NCBI GenBank assembly: GCA_033439795.1
Contig: JAUTDP010000008.1
Span: 1,984,001 to 2,048,000, forward strand
Reading direction: 5' to 3'
Origin: Sordaria brevicollis
Taxonomy: Eukaryota; Ascomycota; Sordariomycetes; Sordariales; Sordariaceae
DNA: 64,000 nt
The position numbers and the translations under genes were made by a program. Shown piece by piece: positions 1-14,105 of this stretch; position 1 is the stretch's first letter, and each line of letters begins with the position of its first letter. The notes under the pieces are model-generated. The model ran no database searches, was not told the DNA's origin, and saw nothing but the letters and a program-made list of their open reading frames with translations.

Positions 1-101
1 AATTTTGTGTAAATAGCTTTAAATTTATCTATTTTAGGAAATAGATTACATTTGGGGAAGTGTATTAAATTAGAGGGTAAATTCGATTAGTAGAAATAGG
101 C

Positions 102-109
102 TTACGTAA
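102..109. promoter_or_regulatory. TTACGTAA palindrome at edge of AT-rich tract
   Basis: A perfect 8-bp palindrome of the type bound by fungal Yap/Pap1-class bZIP proteins. It sits exactly where the AT-rich first 100 bases give way to GC-richer DNA. The same octamer lies at the edge of the other AT-rich patch near 55.08 kb. Function is unknown and chance occurrence is possible. Confidence 0.2.
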
Positions 110-2029
110 GGCGCCCCAGCCACTAGATTCTGGCTGCAGACCTTCCTAATAGTTTAGGCACCCCCAACTCGGGTTCCACAGAACTCTTCTGAATACACAC
201 ATCGATTTTAACCCAAAAATTACGATATCCACTTTGCTGTGCAATCTGACACCTCTATACCAGTTGGGATAAGATCAAAGTTGTGGTGGTGTGTGCAGTG
301 GTGTGGTGTGGCTTGTGAGGTGCGTTTTTGCTTACCGACCGGTATTTCCGACGGGTTCGGATTCAAAGTTTTCACTACAGGAAAAGACAATAACCAATTT
401 ACCGAACCATCTTTCGCTCATTCTGGCTCTTTCAACTTTGTCCCTATTCCTCAGACATTGGATATGAACCGGAGGGTTACCTCCGTATTGAATGATTGTT
501 TCGTTGAATCGGCCATTCTGGTACGACACGCCTATAACTCCAACCAATCACATCTCTTCCTGAACGCAAAGTGTGGCAGTGTGGCAGTGCACTTCACTCT
601 TTTTGTTTCTTCGGCTCTGGCCGACTCTTGTGGTGGTCGAGACGCCTGACTGGTGGACATGGTGTGGGTTAGCCCCTGGGCCTCGGCCTTCGGAGTGCGG
701 ATCTGATCCCACCCTCGGTCCACAGTCCATTTTCATCCCGTCCCGGCCCCCTCATAGGCCCGCTAGGCTTCGGGATCTCCATCTGGTTTACGCTTACGGG
801 TAACGGAGCGCGGATCACGAATACCGACAGCCGTAGGCCCATTTGTGACTGACCACTCACATTCTCCCATCTCACGATGTTTCGCTGTTTCTCGTTTCCG
901 CTGTTGTTGTCGCTTGTGATTTCTCATCCGTCTTTCTTCGAGTTCGAATCCGAATATTCCACCCGAAAATTTCCCACGTAGCAGAGCAAGAGTGAGAATT
1001 TAATGAACGACCCGGATCTTCCAGTTCCCGGATTCACTTCCATCGTACCCGTATTTGCGGTAAACAACAAGAAAAAGAAAGTGACCCGCCCTGCCCTTCC
1101 CAGTCTGCCTAGCCCTGCCAGCCTCACCCGACAGCAGAGGTCGGTCCAGACCCCTTTCGGCAGCCCAAAAAGGGAATCCGAGACAACTTCCAAGAGATCC
1201 AGATCGCGACTCCCCAAGGCATTTCGCTGCATTTTTAGAGTTCGCTAGCAGTTCCCGTCAGCATGTGTTTTGGCGCTAGATATGCTTGACATTGACAACT
1301 CGAGACATCCACGGTTCGAATCCAGCCCGACAAGTCCTTTTCGGGAAGGGCGACGCGGAGAAAGGGATGGGAGCCGCTAGTCCCATACCTGTATCTCTAC
1401 TAGCTTTCGTTTTTATTTCTCATCCCCAAGTTCGAACGAATGTCTCAGCTTAACCAAAACCACATGCGATCGCGATGCCATGCTTTTGCGAATTCCATTG
1501 ATTTAGATTTTCTTTTTTGGCGTTCTAGACCCTCGGCTAGCCTGATGACGGATTAAACTCCGTAGGTAGTCGGTAGTAAAAACATTTGAGTGTGTGATGC
1601 ATCGAGATGCGATGCGAAATGATTGCTTTGACAATATTCACAAAGCACATATGTAGTATATTGACATTGGAGAAGCAATGCAGGAACTGAATGCTGGGGA
1701 AGGAAAGGAACTCGTGGGTCAGAACTCTAAATCAGAGTCGCATTGCATGTACCTGGCCATTGCAGAGATATACGGGCAATACGCGTGGGCATCGATCGTA
1801 CTGCTGACCATGAGGATGATGACTGTGTCTCTGACAGCCCTGCCTGGATGTCACGTTCGCATATACCGTATTGGCGCTTTTTTTTCTACGTGCCAACATT
1901 TACACGGAAAGAAAATTATTGAGCTTCGTTTCGCATTGTGACATCATGATTCGAAATACCAAAGATATTAAGGAGAAAAAGATTGACAATTTTGATGACG
2001 GACAGGGCGACGACGATGCCGGTGATAGA

Positions 2030-2061
2030 CTGACGGGCTGACGAACTGACGAGCTGACGAG
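2030..2061. repeat. Four tandem 8-nt units, consensus CTGACGAG
   Basis: Units read CTGACGGG, CTGACGAA, CTGACGAG, CTGACGAG back to back. It is a short minisatellite-like tract in non-coding DNA downstream of the RasGAP gene, with no evident function. Confidence 0.8.
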
Positions 2062-3095
2062 TCTTACACCATAACCCGGATTAGTCACCACGACAAGATC
2101 CATACAAACATCTGAACCTAAGTCCGATAGAAAATTATTCAATATCGGTGATATCGAGTAATTCCCTCGACACTAGATGACTGTTTCCAACGACTCTGAA
2201 TTGATGTCGTGATTCATTCTACCTCGATATGAAATCCGCGATATCATCAAACAATGGATTACCAATCTGAACCTTCCATCCCGCCTACCCCGTCTCCGAA
2301 GACTGCCAACATAAAACATCAACACAAGTTCTTCACATAACGCGCGGCTTGTTAGGCGCTGGTATCACAATCATGTCTTTGCACAAGTTCTTCGAAGCTG
2401 TTGCGTACAGGCACATACGGCTTTCAGAACTTCAAACCCCGGCCCGTCCGGTCCGAACAGACGGTATCCGCGGATTAGAGAAAGGGAGTTGCACGAAGCT
2501 ATCCGCGGACTCCATCCTTCAGACGGAAGTGTCATAAAGGTTCAAGAAACCCTGATTAGCATCAGTACACTTGATAGCAACAGATGTTGGAATTAGGGGA
2601 TGACAGGTGCTCATTGTACACGTGGTAGGAGAGAAAAGCAAGACGAAAATCGAAACTTAAATATATAGAGATATAAAACGGTATATACATCTCACTATAT
2701 CCTAATCAATCACTTCCCATAGCCCTTGTTTAGTGCCGGACTAGTAGACTCTCCCATGCCTCGTCTCCCTCCAGTCTCTCTCTCATTTCGTGGTCATATG
2801 TGACTCCTGGCACTGGTTCTCCCCAACATAAGCCTCTTCACCTGCCTATCATCTGCTCGGCATCCATCCTCCATTGTGGGAATCATATGATTTCCTTAGA
2901 TGAGCTGACCTCGCCTTATGACATCCCATGTGCTTCGTCCACCCTCGTTGATGTAGCCCGTATATCCACCTCATATTTGTCTCGCTAGGTGTCTTGTATG
3001 ATGTCGAGAAAGGGTAGTCAATGGTGTTTACACCCGCCCGCATTGTTACCGGTCCTTGTCTGTTGGTACTTGTAGACTTCAAGTCTTGTTTAGAC

Positions 3096-6000
3096 TTATA
3101 TAATGATGAGCTGTTTTTCAAGGTCAGTAAATTGTCTCTTGCAAACACATCATTCAGAGGATGGAAAAAAGAACATACCTCAATCAGCTTCTCAGTCAGC
3201 CCAAAACACTGCCTATCCTGCTCCTGATGGCTCAGATTAAAGCTGCAACTCCTCCAGAGGCCGCCAAAGCCCATATCCTCCAACCACTTATCCAGCGTGG
3301 CCGCCTGCTCCATCGCGCCCGCAAACTGCGGGTTGTTGGTCAGCTTCTGCAGCAGCTCGTGCGCGCTGGCGAGGGTCAGTGGGTTCTGGCAGTGCAGCAC
3401 AATGTCGTCCAGGATCGTGATGATGGGTCCGCACAACTTCATGATCACCGACGGCCTGCCCGTGGCGATCACGTTGAGCCACATGAGCGTGCGGTTCTGC
3501 ACCGCATCTTCCAAATACTGGAAGTCCACCAGCTCGATGGCCGTGTTGAGCAGCAGGTCCTGGTCTTTGATATAGTTCAGGTCGCTTTCCTTGCGGCTGA
3601 TGTCGTAGCGGTGGAAAACCTCGGCGTCTGCAGCTGTGGCGTCTGTGGACGCGTTACTGGTGGCGTCGCTTCCTGCCAAGGGGTCACCACCAGGAGCAGC
3701 AGCACCGCCGGCGGCAGTACCAGAGGCAGTAACTGACGCGACAGGGGCTAGACTGTTCGGGTTGACATTGATACCCACCGACCAAAGACTGTTCCTGATT
3801 TCGTCTAGTTCTAGTGTCCTGGCTAGGATCAGAGCCATATATGGTGATGCGGCCAGTTCCGTCATGGTCTTGAGCGATGGCACTGAAGTCGGGCTCATGA
3901 GTCCACCAGGCCCGGCATTGGTCACAGCTGTACTGACGGCTCTCCATGTGGTCATCTCCAAGAACGTGGACAGCACTCTCAAGGCCGTCGCCTTGGTGAT
4001 GGTATCCGTCAGCCCCCTGACCAAGCATGCACACGCGGCAAAGTGGAAGTTCTCAGCAGTGAAGTGGATGCCGTATGCCTCATCAAGCAAGAGCGCGGCC
4101 TCCTCCAGCTGGGTCCTTCCCTGGAGAAGATAATGAACCATCTTCTCGCCCTTGAGCTCGCCCGTTGTGCTGATGTTGGTCAAGACCGACTCCAAGAACA
4201 TTGCAGTGCAGTTGAACAAGTTGGGAGGCACCAGGCGGAGAAGGGACATGGCCAGCCAGAAGAGCTGCAGACCGTAACGGGACGCAGACGGCAATTTCGA
4301 CATCATTTTGGAGAGCGAGGTGACAATAGCGACGAGCATGTCGCTGTTGTTGTCTTCACCAAAGCGGCCAATGCTGTTTCGGAGCGCCACAAGAACCTGG
4401 TAGAGCAGATCGTCGTCGACCTCTTCACGTGCTAGACATCCCATCACCGTGAACGCCCGAGGCTGTATGGCTGGGTTGTTCTGGAAAGCCGTGCTCGCCA
4501 CAAGGCCCATCCAGCGCGATCGCCATTTGTTGGCGAGGTCAACCGTGGGGGCGGCTACAGAGCAGGTCTCAAACAAGAGAGTAGCTAGGTTCTCGGTGGC
4601 TGTCAGGGTAGCGCCTCCGTCCTGGTTGGTTTTGATCGAAGCCCCGTCCCGTGTAAAGCTGACGTTGTTTGTGAAGAGGTCGCTCCGCGGATCCGACAAC
4701 GTGTCTAGTGTCACCTTCAGCTTATTAAGCCGTCCCTCATCCAAAGCAAATGAGGTACAAGCCGCATGGATGGTGTTGATGAGTAGTCGGTGGACTACCT
4801 GCCTGACGTCTGGATTGCCCGTGTTGGCAAGCATCGTTACGACGTGGAAAATCTCTGGCATATACATCTCAGCTTGCTCGCCACTGTCAAACGACAAGGC
4901 GAGACAAAATTGTAGCAAGACGCATATTTCGTTCCACACCGAGTTGTCAGGCAGAGCCTTAGTCGGGCGCAAGGAAGAGCGGTTCAGTGCCTTGCGTAAC
5001 CTGGAAATCACCCTTCCACGCAGAGTGACGGTGCCAATGCCAGCCGCTATCGAAGTCAATGTGTCCGTCTCCGGAATGCCGAATCCTCTGGCAAGTGCGG
5101 CCTTGATGACCTCCTCCAGGAAGGTTTCCAGCAGCTTCTCGTCCTGCTGGATAGCAGGCCAGACGGTTTGCTGTAGCTGAAGAAGAAGCGCCGGGTCTGA
5201 AAGTGCGATATCGATGAGCTTTCTCATGAGAGCGGCGATCCTCTCCATTCCCTTCTCACCATCCACCTCATCGGCTAGCAAAGACGGCCGCAAGCCGGGT
5301 ATCCAGGGAGCCATGTAGGCGAGGCACAAGGGCTTCTGCTCGTTAGAAAAGCACGCCCAACTGGAGAAGAACTCGTTCAAGAAGTCCCCAGTAAGCTGCG
5401 GTTCCGACTCGGCGAGCTTCTGGCTGATTTGGATGATGAACTGTGAGGCATCGCTTGGAACGGCAATGTCTTTGGTACTGACAAGCCTCGAAGCAGCCTT
5501 GAACTTGAACGATTTGCACAGCGCCCCCAGCAGGTTATATGAAGATAGCCTTAGTACGGGGTCCGGGCTTGACAAGTTCGTCAATGCCACGTTTAGCAGA
5601 GTACCGGGTACATCCTGTGGTTTGATAAATCTTTCCTGCTGTTGAGTCTGGTTGGGTTTCTTCTTGTTGAAGTTCGTCTTCTTCATGCGAAGAAGAGTCA
5701 AGATCTTGGCCTTATCGGGGCTCGTGAAGTACATCACGATCTTGCCATTATCCGCCCTTAGACCAAACGCCGAATCATCCTCCGTCTGAATGGATGTGGG
5801 AGCCTCCTCAACCTCACCCAAGCGGAAGGCATCGTTGATTACCACGCTGATTCTGGATGCTGGATATATCTCCTGCCTCTTCTTGGTCGAAACCCTGACG
5901 AAATCGTCGCTGATTGACAGGATGACATCGATTTTACCCTTAGTCTTCGATAGTCGTGTGATATTGTATCCCTGCACCGTCTGCTCCACGAAGTTTGTGG

Positions 6001-9000
6001 TATCTTTGTTAAGGCTGAATTTTTGGTTGTCGAAGTGGGCATCGTATTCTCGATAGCTTCCAAGAAGATGATATTCAATGTTGGCGGGGCTGTAGATGCT
6101 GTGTTCGTTCCTAATCCAAGTCTTGAACACCTTGCGGAACCCCTTCTTGCAAGCAGAGTTCATGTTGAAAATGTACACGCGCGTGAGCTGCTTTGCTAGC
6201 TCAGTTGGTGTAAGCAATTCGATCTTGCGCAGCAAGCTCTCTGCTGGTTCGGATTGCACGTTGTAGAACGTAGCGTCGATGAAAATGCCAAATGGCCGAT
6301 CCCAAAGTCGACTAGCAATCTTGAGATAGTAGTACAAGTATGCGTCAACGTCGGCAGCTTCGGTATCTATGTACCGCAGTACAATGCAGATCATATTGAT
6401 GCCGTCCCTGGATTCGCCAGCATCATAGACGGCGGGAGCTGGATTCGTCGAAGAGTCAATACCACGGAACGCATTTCGGAGCATGAAATCCTGGAACCTG
6501 GAGTAAACAGGGGGCAGGTTTGCCGAGATCATCGGCCTGTTCCAGGTCACAGCCAGCGGCGGCGGGCCCAAATTCATGATGAGGCTCCTTAGGGGTTCAA
6601 GCAAGTTGGGCTTTCCTCTTGAGGTATCGCCAGGCGACCTCACAAGGTCTCGTCTTTCAATCGAGGCGAGCCGTTGTCGAACTTGGTCCCAGTGGTCATA
6701 CAGAATCCTGTGAAGAGATACACAAGAACCAAAGTCGAAGGACTCGTCGCTGTTAGGACGGTCAATTGTTTCCGGTTCGACCGAGATCTCCCTCAGGAAC
6801 GTGGTCACCCGATAGATGTTCTTTGTCAGAAAATCGTTCAGCGGGAACATAAAAGGTTCCTTGGCGCCGAAGAGGACGTTGTTGGCCAAGTTCTGAATGA
6901 CCTTGGCGATCAAGAGGAGACCACGGCGCATCTCCTTGGACGGCGCCGTAGCAACCAGGCCCTCAACCTCAGGAGCAACAATGGCCGGACAGAAGAAGCG
7001 TAAGAAGATGAACGCGCCAACTGCTGTATATTTAGCCTCAGAAAATCGAGGCATTACCGCTGCAGCAATCTGTTACACCCGGTGGATTAGCTCTCTGTAC
7101 TCGACAGTGTAGAAGGGTCGTACTTACAATGCTGCAAATTTTCCTGAACGACGGCGGTATCTTGGCCGATGAGGCGCAAATATCATCGATGAATACATTG
7201 GCCACGATTTCTAGCTGCAGGGCATTCTTCTGCAACTCCTCTGGTGAAGTGACCCTGGTCGGATCCAGCTCGAGATTGAGGTCTTTCGACGTTTGCATCA
7301 ACCGATCCAATACCTTTTGCAAAGTAGCTTTGAGGTACCCTGTGCCTTTCCATTTGGCGTAGATGGAGAGCATCTTGGTCGCAACGCAGCTCCTACGCAG
7401 CAGCTCTGATTCATTCTCCGTCTCCTCAATCTCCTGTTTAATCAGAGCCTCGAGCAGCACGAAACTCTGGCCTCTGGATTCGTAGATGCTAAGGAGTGCA
7501 ATCGTCAACTCGTCCACCTCGTGACTGGGGCAAACCGCGCCCATGGCCATAGCCAAAGTCGTGTCAGTCGTCAGAAAGCCCAGGAGCTCATGATATTTCT
7601 CAGTGACCGCTGTACTTGAGAGGTTATTGAACTCAGCACCCTGAACCAAGATGTTGTAGAGCACCTTGACGAATGCAATTCGGATTTCGGAGTGTTGATG
7701 ATATCCGACGTTTAATGCTGCCTTGAGGCCCACATCGATGTTGGCGCTTAAGAGATTGGACATGATGGTGATGGAGAGATCGGACATTGATGGCTGTTCC
7801 TCTCTGGAGGAAGGGCTGCTGGCATGCTCAGGCCGAAACATATGCTCAAAGTTGGGATCCAAAACCTGCAAAAACCTGCTGAAGTACTGATCGAACAGTT
7901 TATGCTTTCGTTCACTAGTCGTCGCATCAGTCATCGAGTCGTTCAGCTGCAGAGGCAGGCGGAACGTAAGCTCGGCGAGCGCCTTGAGACACGCCCTATC
8001 AAGATCTTTTTGGACCCGCATCATCTCGTCCAGACGGGCTTGATTCTGACCAAAGGCACCTGCATCAATCTTGGGAGAATGAGGCCTTGTAACCCAGCTA
8101 TAGATATAGGCAAGGAGTTGGTTTCGAATACGGACGTCGTCGCGGAGGTTGAGATGCTCCTTTCTTCTCACGATGGCCTCACAAAGTTGGCAAATCTTGA
8201 TTTTGACGCGCAAACTGTTCGGGGAGTCCGGCACGCCGTCCAAGAATTTGGCGAAGCTGTACGTGAGCGAGTTGAGATGTAGCGAAGATGCGGCACCAAG
8301 CTCAGTTGGCGTGTCGAGTCTTTCCACTAGCGACCTGAGGAGCGATGCTGCTTGTTCAGCAAACATGATTTCGTTGTCTTGACCCCTCGAGGGCGTCTCC
8401 AGGGCCCCAGTGAACAGGATGTCAAGTTCTGATTCGAGGGCTCTAAACAGGTGCTGATAGAGCGCAGGCGCTACTTCGGTTGCGAGGATCTCCCTCATCG
8501 TCTCGCGGATCCTAACATTCGTGCAAGCCAGGAGTTGGATGCTGAGCCTCAGATATCTGTTGAGGAACGGTTCTTCGTGGTTTTCAGACGACAGCCTGTC
8601 AATCCACCGCAGCCCACTGACCGCCGGATCCTCAAGGGTAGCGGCTTGCTCAGCCGTACAGATTCCGCCCAAGGAGGCCAGGAATCCGGAATAGTTACGC
8701 CATTCAGCCACAACCCTTTCTCCCATGGACTCGGCCGATATCAGAGAGACATCCTTGGACAGATGGAGCCATCTCTCGAAGACAGTCTCCCACGCGTTCA
8801 AAATACCAGCACTGGGATACTGCAAACGCCGTAGCAGTCCTCTGTTGCGCTTTTGGAACGCAACTAGGCCGGTGAATCTAAAAGACTTCGACGCGATCTC
8901 GCTGAAAACATCTGCATTCCGCAAGAGGGTCAGACAGGGCTTCGATTCCGATGTCGTGGCAGCATCGAGGATTCTGCATTCTTCGAGAACAATTCCAATG

Positions 9001-11417
9001 CAAGATGTCACTATCTGACAAACTTCGATCTCCGCCGAGCAAAGTGACACGAGGAAGAGAGTTTCCAGCTTGGTGGCCGCGGCAACTCTTAAAGGGATGT
9101 CTTCAGAGATTTGACCAAGTTCCTGCGGCGAAAAAACAAGGAGAAAAAGTCAGTCGCTGGTAGTTCTGAGAACCAAATCAGAGCAAGCTTACCGGTATCG
9201 CTTTCAGGAGCATCAAACGCGACTCGAGGTACTCCAGAACTGATTTAAGGCCAGGAGCAGTGCCAGGAATGCCAGCTCTGTCGCATATTGACATCAGAAT
9301 AAGGGATCTGTACAATCGAGCCGATGTCAGTGAGAACTTCACAGTACTTATAGAGCATGATATATGACATACGTCAGTCGCCAGAAGCCATTCTTAAACG
9401 TCAGGTCTTCCAGCATCTTCGAGGCCCTCAATGATTGAAGGACCACGTCGTTGGCATACAAGCGCTTAGCGACCTTGGTTCCGAGTCGCCTAACCGACTC
9501 GTCTGGAGCAACTACACATGAGATGAGGGCTTCTAGGTTGTTCTGATAAAATCGATCGCGCTCGTTAAGATCATAAGGAGGGCCCTCAAATAACGTCATA
9601 GGGGACGCATCCAAGAAGTTTAGTATATTGCAGACCATCTCAACCATGGAGGCACTCTCGATCTGCTGTCGCTGCGTCATTTGCTGGTCGACATAGCCCT
9701 GGATAAGGAGCATTGACATGGCCTGTGAGGAAGTCAGTAAGAAGCCATAGAAGCTAGTCTGAACAAGAAGATCGGATGAAATCTTACCTGTAGTTGTCCC
9801 TGAACAAAGGCCGAAGCCTTTGTGAACAATGGCTGGTACTTGGGGCCTTTATCCAACCTGGCGAAGTGCGAGCACGCTTGAATTACGGCGATTTTGAAGA
9901 TGTGTGGCGCCGACGGCGTAAGACACTGGTCCACAAGGGAGTCGACGCAGCTTTCGAAACTCAGGTGCGTGAGGCTCACAAAAGCTGCTGTCATGATGTC
10001 CTGTTCGAAGAATATGCCATCCGGGCCAAGTCCATAGCGTCGAAACACGGAATCGCGCACTTCATCCTGGATGTCCAGAACATAACTCACGAGAGCTGCA
10101 TCGCTGTTGATATCCAGGTGGCGTGAGGCGCGTAGCAGGGATACCAGGCAGTAGACGGACACTTCATTTCGGTTTCTAAGGGCCCTTTTCCGGTCTTCGA
10201 TGAACTGCTTCTTTTTCTGCATGCTCGAGCTCTTGGCTTCGCGCAAGTTACTGGCAACGTCAAAGAAGTCGGGTAGGAGAAGGAGCAGCGCCGTTTGCAT
10301 AGGATGTAGCAGGGCCCTTCTCCTGGCGTTCTCGTTGCTGCCGTTTAGGGCATATTCAAAGAGCGTATCGGGTGCATTGTCGCGGCGCCTGCGGCCCATG
10401 TGAAGCTGCACAAACTCGTTGGGATATCTTTCCAGCCACCGGGTTACAAGCAAAGGAGTGACGACGGCGACAGTATTCTGGAAGCTCTTGCGAAACAGTA
10501 ACCAGCTGGAATTGAATTCCGTGATAACGGCGCTTAGTTTCTGTATGTCGACCCAAAAAGACGCCGCCAACCTCAACACGATGAGAGCCGACCTTTCTTC
10601 CTCGGCAGCGGCAGCATTGGGTAGCGGAGTGCCCTGGCCCGGTACCGACTGACGGGCAATATATATGGTGTTCCTGAAGTATTCGAAAGAGGCCGACCAG
10701 CTGGAAGCCGTGACGAATTCGACAATGGTTTTGACGTGGGCTTCGATAGCCGCGGCGTGAAGTTGCAGCAAGTGGCTGGATTCTAGAGGTTCGTTGGAGG
10801 GCGTGGAAACAGGGGTACGCATAACCTCGTCAGGGAGACGGACGGCAGCCGGTTTGGCGGTAGTCTCGTCAAGGAGCGTCTTGGCGGGTAGTGTGTAGCC
10901 ATCGGGATAAGGATCGAATAGCAGCTTGATGACCTCGAAGATACGGCGGACCAGGTGTTCGTCTAGAGGCTTGGGGGTAGGCAAGGCAGCACGCTCCGCC
11001 GAAGAGAGCGCATAACTATCTCCGACACCATTTTCTGTGTGAGATGGGCCCCAATTGCTGGCGCAACAGTCGGCGATGAGTTCGAGAGCGTATATTTCGG
11101 ATAAAAGAACAAGGGGCGGATGGTTGAAGATGGATCGGTATGGGCGAGCAAGGTCCTCAAGGAGGTCGAGAAGGGAGTCGAGAACGAGGTTAACGGAGCC
11201 GGAGCTGACCCTGATGAGGGTGGAACGGGTAATGGAAATGATGTCGTCGTGGTAGAGATCCTGGGCAGGAGCACCGGTGCGATGAGGAAGCTGTGTTTGA
11301 ACAATGGGGGTCTCGGTCAGTATGTGTCGAAAGTGGTGATGGGCCACCTAAAGGGAAACGTACCCTGGTTGCGAGCCTCTCGACCAGGCCACCGACCAGG
11401 CCCGTGTCGCCGTTCAT
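3096..11417 (-). CDS. Neurofibromin/IRA-type Ras GTPase-activating protein
   Basis: Stimulates GTP hydrolysis by Ras and so dampens Ras/cAMP signalling at membranes. Seven exons joined on phase: 11364-11417, 9788-11290, 9373-9722, 9193-9307, 7128-9122, 3179-7069 and 3096-3110, giving 2640 residues, close to yeast Ira1/Ira2 and human NF1. Residues 1-1200 are helical repeat-like. The RasGAP domain (~1210-1430) spans the exon 5/6 junction; it has a candidate arginine finger in LLRRSCVATKM and the hallmark FLRFFCPAIV, so it looks catalytically intact. A Sec14/CRAL-TRIO-like module (~1530-1690) and a PH-like segment (~1700-1810) follow, as in NF1. The start is the first ATG of an 18-codon exon ending ...LATR, joined in frame to LPHRTGAP. 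The 15-nt last exon (LII-stop) is the weakest part: reading through that donor would extend the frame to 2849. Introns are 58-73 nt. Confidence 0.9.
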
Positions 11418-14105
11418 TGTGCCGTGAATCGGGCGGGAGCGCAAGCAAAGAGGAGGGCGGACCGGTGTCTTCTCATGATGGGGTTATGCGATGCCGGTCT
11501 TGTCGTCGACTGCCAGGACTGCCCGAGCCGCGCAGTACGGGCTTCTTGGCACAACTGGAAGCTGTTGAGTGTTGAGTGTAGCAGTACCTCGAGGCGAGTG
11601 GAGGTATCTGCTGCCTATCCCCTGTCGCAACCAGCAGCCTCACTCTCGCGGAAGGGGAGTGGGTGAGCCGGCAGAAAGGGGCGGTTGGAACTGAAGGAGC
11701 GTGTAGATGTTATCGGCGTGGCCCTGTGGTAGATGTCGTCGTCGTCGTCGTCGGGTGGTGGTCGGCGGCGGCGACGGCGGCGGGTGCGTGATGGGAACGC
11801 GGTGGCCGTGGGTTGGGTGGTGGTGTTGGTGTCGTGGGTAGGTATGGTAGGTCTGCCTTCCTTCTGCTACTGGCCCAACACAACTGGAACCTTACGGGCA
11901 GCGGCAACGGGAACAACGTGGGACAAGCCAAGCGAGAGAGACGAGACGAGACGAGCGAGGGCGGTGGAGGTGGACTCTCTCTACAAGGACTACTAGTAGA
12001 CAACGCTACAGGTAGGGAGTAACTTTGTGGTTAGCGTCTCTGTTATTGGTACAGTAGTATGTACCGTGCTTTTACCTACCTACTCCTGGCTCTTCAGTCT
12101 CATAGAGGTATCCACTTGGAACGTCCCGTCGGCCACAGCCTGGAGATAGGATGGAAGCTGATGCGGATATATTTCACTCCAACCTCTTTGGGACGCTTAC
12201 ATCGTGTCTTGACCTTGAACTTTCCTTCCTTCTTTTCGCACTATTCTTCAACAATTGAACTTCAAAGCACGGTAACAATGTGTGTGTCTCTTCTTCAAAA
12301 GTACAGTAACTGCAACTGGAGATACAAAGTGGGGCCTACCAAGAAAGTCCAAAATCGGGGGTGGGGACCCTTGGGGGCTTTCCTCCTCTTCTGCAGTGCT
12401 GCAGGGCCCATCATGGGGTTCCCCCCAAACCCCTGAGAACACTGGAAGTGGAACACACACACCCAAGATCCACGTCGCGGGTTTCCTCATGTTCATCCAT
12501 TCTTTCCCTCTTTTCGGGTCACAGTCCCAGTCTGATACCTAATGGACAACCGAGGATGGGGTGATGGGCTTTTTTCTTGACAGATCGCCCCTCATACAAA
12601 GGGACGATCCATCTTTCCATTCATTCCCATGCCACCGCACTCTGCGAGAAATCCCCACCACCGACATCTGTCCATCGATCATCATGTCCTGGACATGGGA
12701 ACATGGATGGATAGGCATTTCTTGTGGATGCCGAATGGACTATCCAAGCCGTTCGTGGGCCAGCTGGGGCCAGGAACCCGACATTGCCCATTCAATCCAT
12801 CGATTTCAATCAAAGAAAGGAAACGGGAAAAAGGAGATGACAAATACCCATCTACAACCGAGGACATTAACAAAGAACAAAGCCAAGTGACGTTGATCTA
12901 ACTAACGGGTCCCTTATCTGTCACAAAACTCGATTCGTCCCGCCCACTCGCCTCGACTACCGAGTCCGAGTCTATCGTCCTAAACAAAGACAAAGAGACG
13001 GAAGACACGACATCTCAAGTTTCACTCAGCTGCATTACATTTGTAACCTTATCAGATTCATATCAGGTGTATCGTGTCTAATGTCTTTCAAACAAAGGGA
13101 ACGCCTGTAACAGCCGGGTGTCAATGCTTCTTCACCTTTCCCGGACCCTCCACTTTGTCTTTGACACCAACACCCAAACTTACTGTTCCTGCATACTGGT
13201 TCCTGAATCTACAACGGTGCTTGCATACCGTTGACACATAACAATCTGATACTTTGTTATACGAGTACGAACCACAAAATAAACTCTACGCACACACACA
13301 ATCTTCAGACCCTGAGGCTCAACATGCTTCACTTCCAGGCTTCACACCGTATAAAAACAATCATTACCTATTTTGGACATCTTGGGAGCTTGGACATCAA
13401 AGTAAAATACAATCCTTGCTGCCCACCTGGTGGCTCACCACCGCTTCTTCACACGCAAGAGAATCCTATGAACATCATATCATATCAATCACAGATCACT
13501 AGAATCTTCCAAGACTTAGGTATAAGCACCAAGTCAATGGGAAGGGAAATGTTACATAGCAGCTTGAGACTATTGTCTTGGCTAGCTCTCTCGCAGAACC
13601 GCTGCTGTAAGCCTCTCCTGGTTTTTCAAAATCAAAATAGGGCCAGAAGTTGAAGCTAGGTTAAATAAGATCTCCTTCTTGTGGGGAGCAAAAACCATCA
13701 TGGAATGCGACGCCCATGTAATCCTGTCCACCGTTCCAATGCCACTGGAATTTTATAGTAAAGCGGTGATAATCCTGCAACAAGGTCAGGGGGATTGTTC
13801 AAAGGACTATCAGGGGCTTTTGAGGTATGGATGAAAGCCTAGACACCGTTGGATCAAAAGTGGCGATCTACACATTCTCAGATGGAAAAGGAAACAGGTC
13901 GTGTATGGCTATGAGCCTTTGAACTCTTTTGGTCTTATATATAGGTTACCAACATATGTACAGGAGCGGATGTGCAAGTTTACCAACTCTTTCATTTAAC
14001 ACGGGAAGCCATAATGAACTCGACGTAAAAAGAACTCCGTTATATAATCAAGACCGAAGGAAATGACAAAACTATAATTTCAAAAGACAACTCCGCTGTG
14101 GCATT
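11418..14105. other. Promoter/leader of the RasGAP gene and downstream region of rat-1
   Basis: A 2.7-kb stretch between two leftward genes. The part nearest 11.4 kb should hold the RasGAP promoter and 5' UTR; the part near 14.1 kb should hold the rat-1 3' UTR. It contains a TCG/GGC triplet tract near 11.75 kb and an ACACAC run near 13.29 kb. Frames of up to 140 codons at 12.0-13.65 kb show no domain, no coding bias and no phase-compatible splicing, so I call no gene. Confidence 0.5.
11732..11786. repeat. GTC/GGC triplet microsatellite
   Basis: About six uninterrupted GTC units (11735-11753) run into GGT/GGC/GAC triplets up to ~11786. It lies ~320 bp upstream of the RasGAP start codon, so it is probably transcribed leader or promoter DNA and a likely length-polymorphic site. 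Confidence 0.75.

Larger units (their letters stand above)
1..3095. other. Intergenic region, left edge of window
   Basis: No convincing gene is seen on either strand. The first ~100 bases are very AT-rich and end abruptly at a TTACGTAA palindrome followed by GC-richer sequence, which resembles the edge of an old RIP-mutated relic; that reading is inference. Short open frames between 240 and 2540 have no recognisable domain, poor codon bias and no phase-consistent splice partners. The right part, from about 2640, probably holds the 3' UTR of the RasGAP gene that reads leftwards into it. Confidence 0.5.

Noticed and set aside
1290..1345. GGTTCGAATCC resembling a tRNA T-loop
   Set aside because: Only two base pairs can form in the T-stem, no matching 7-bp acceptor stem lies 70-90 nt upstream, and no anticodon arm fits.
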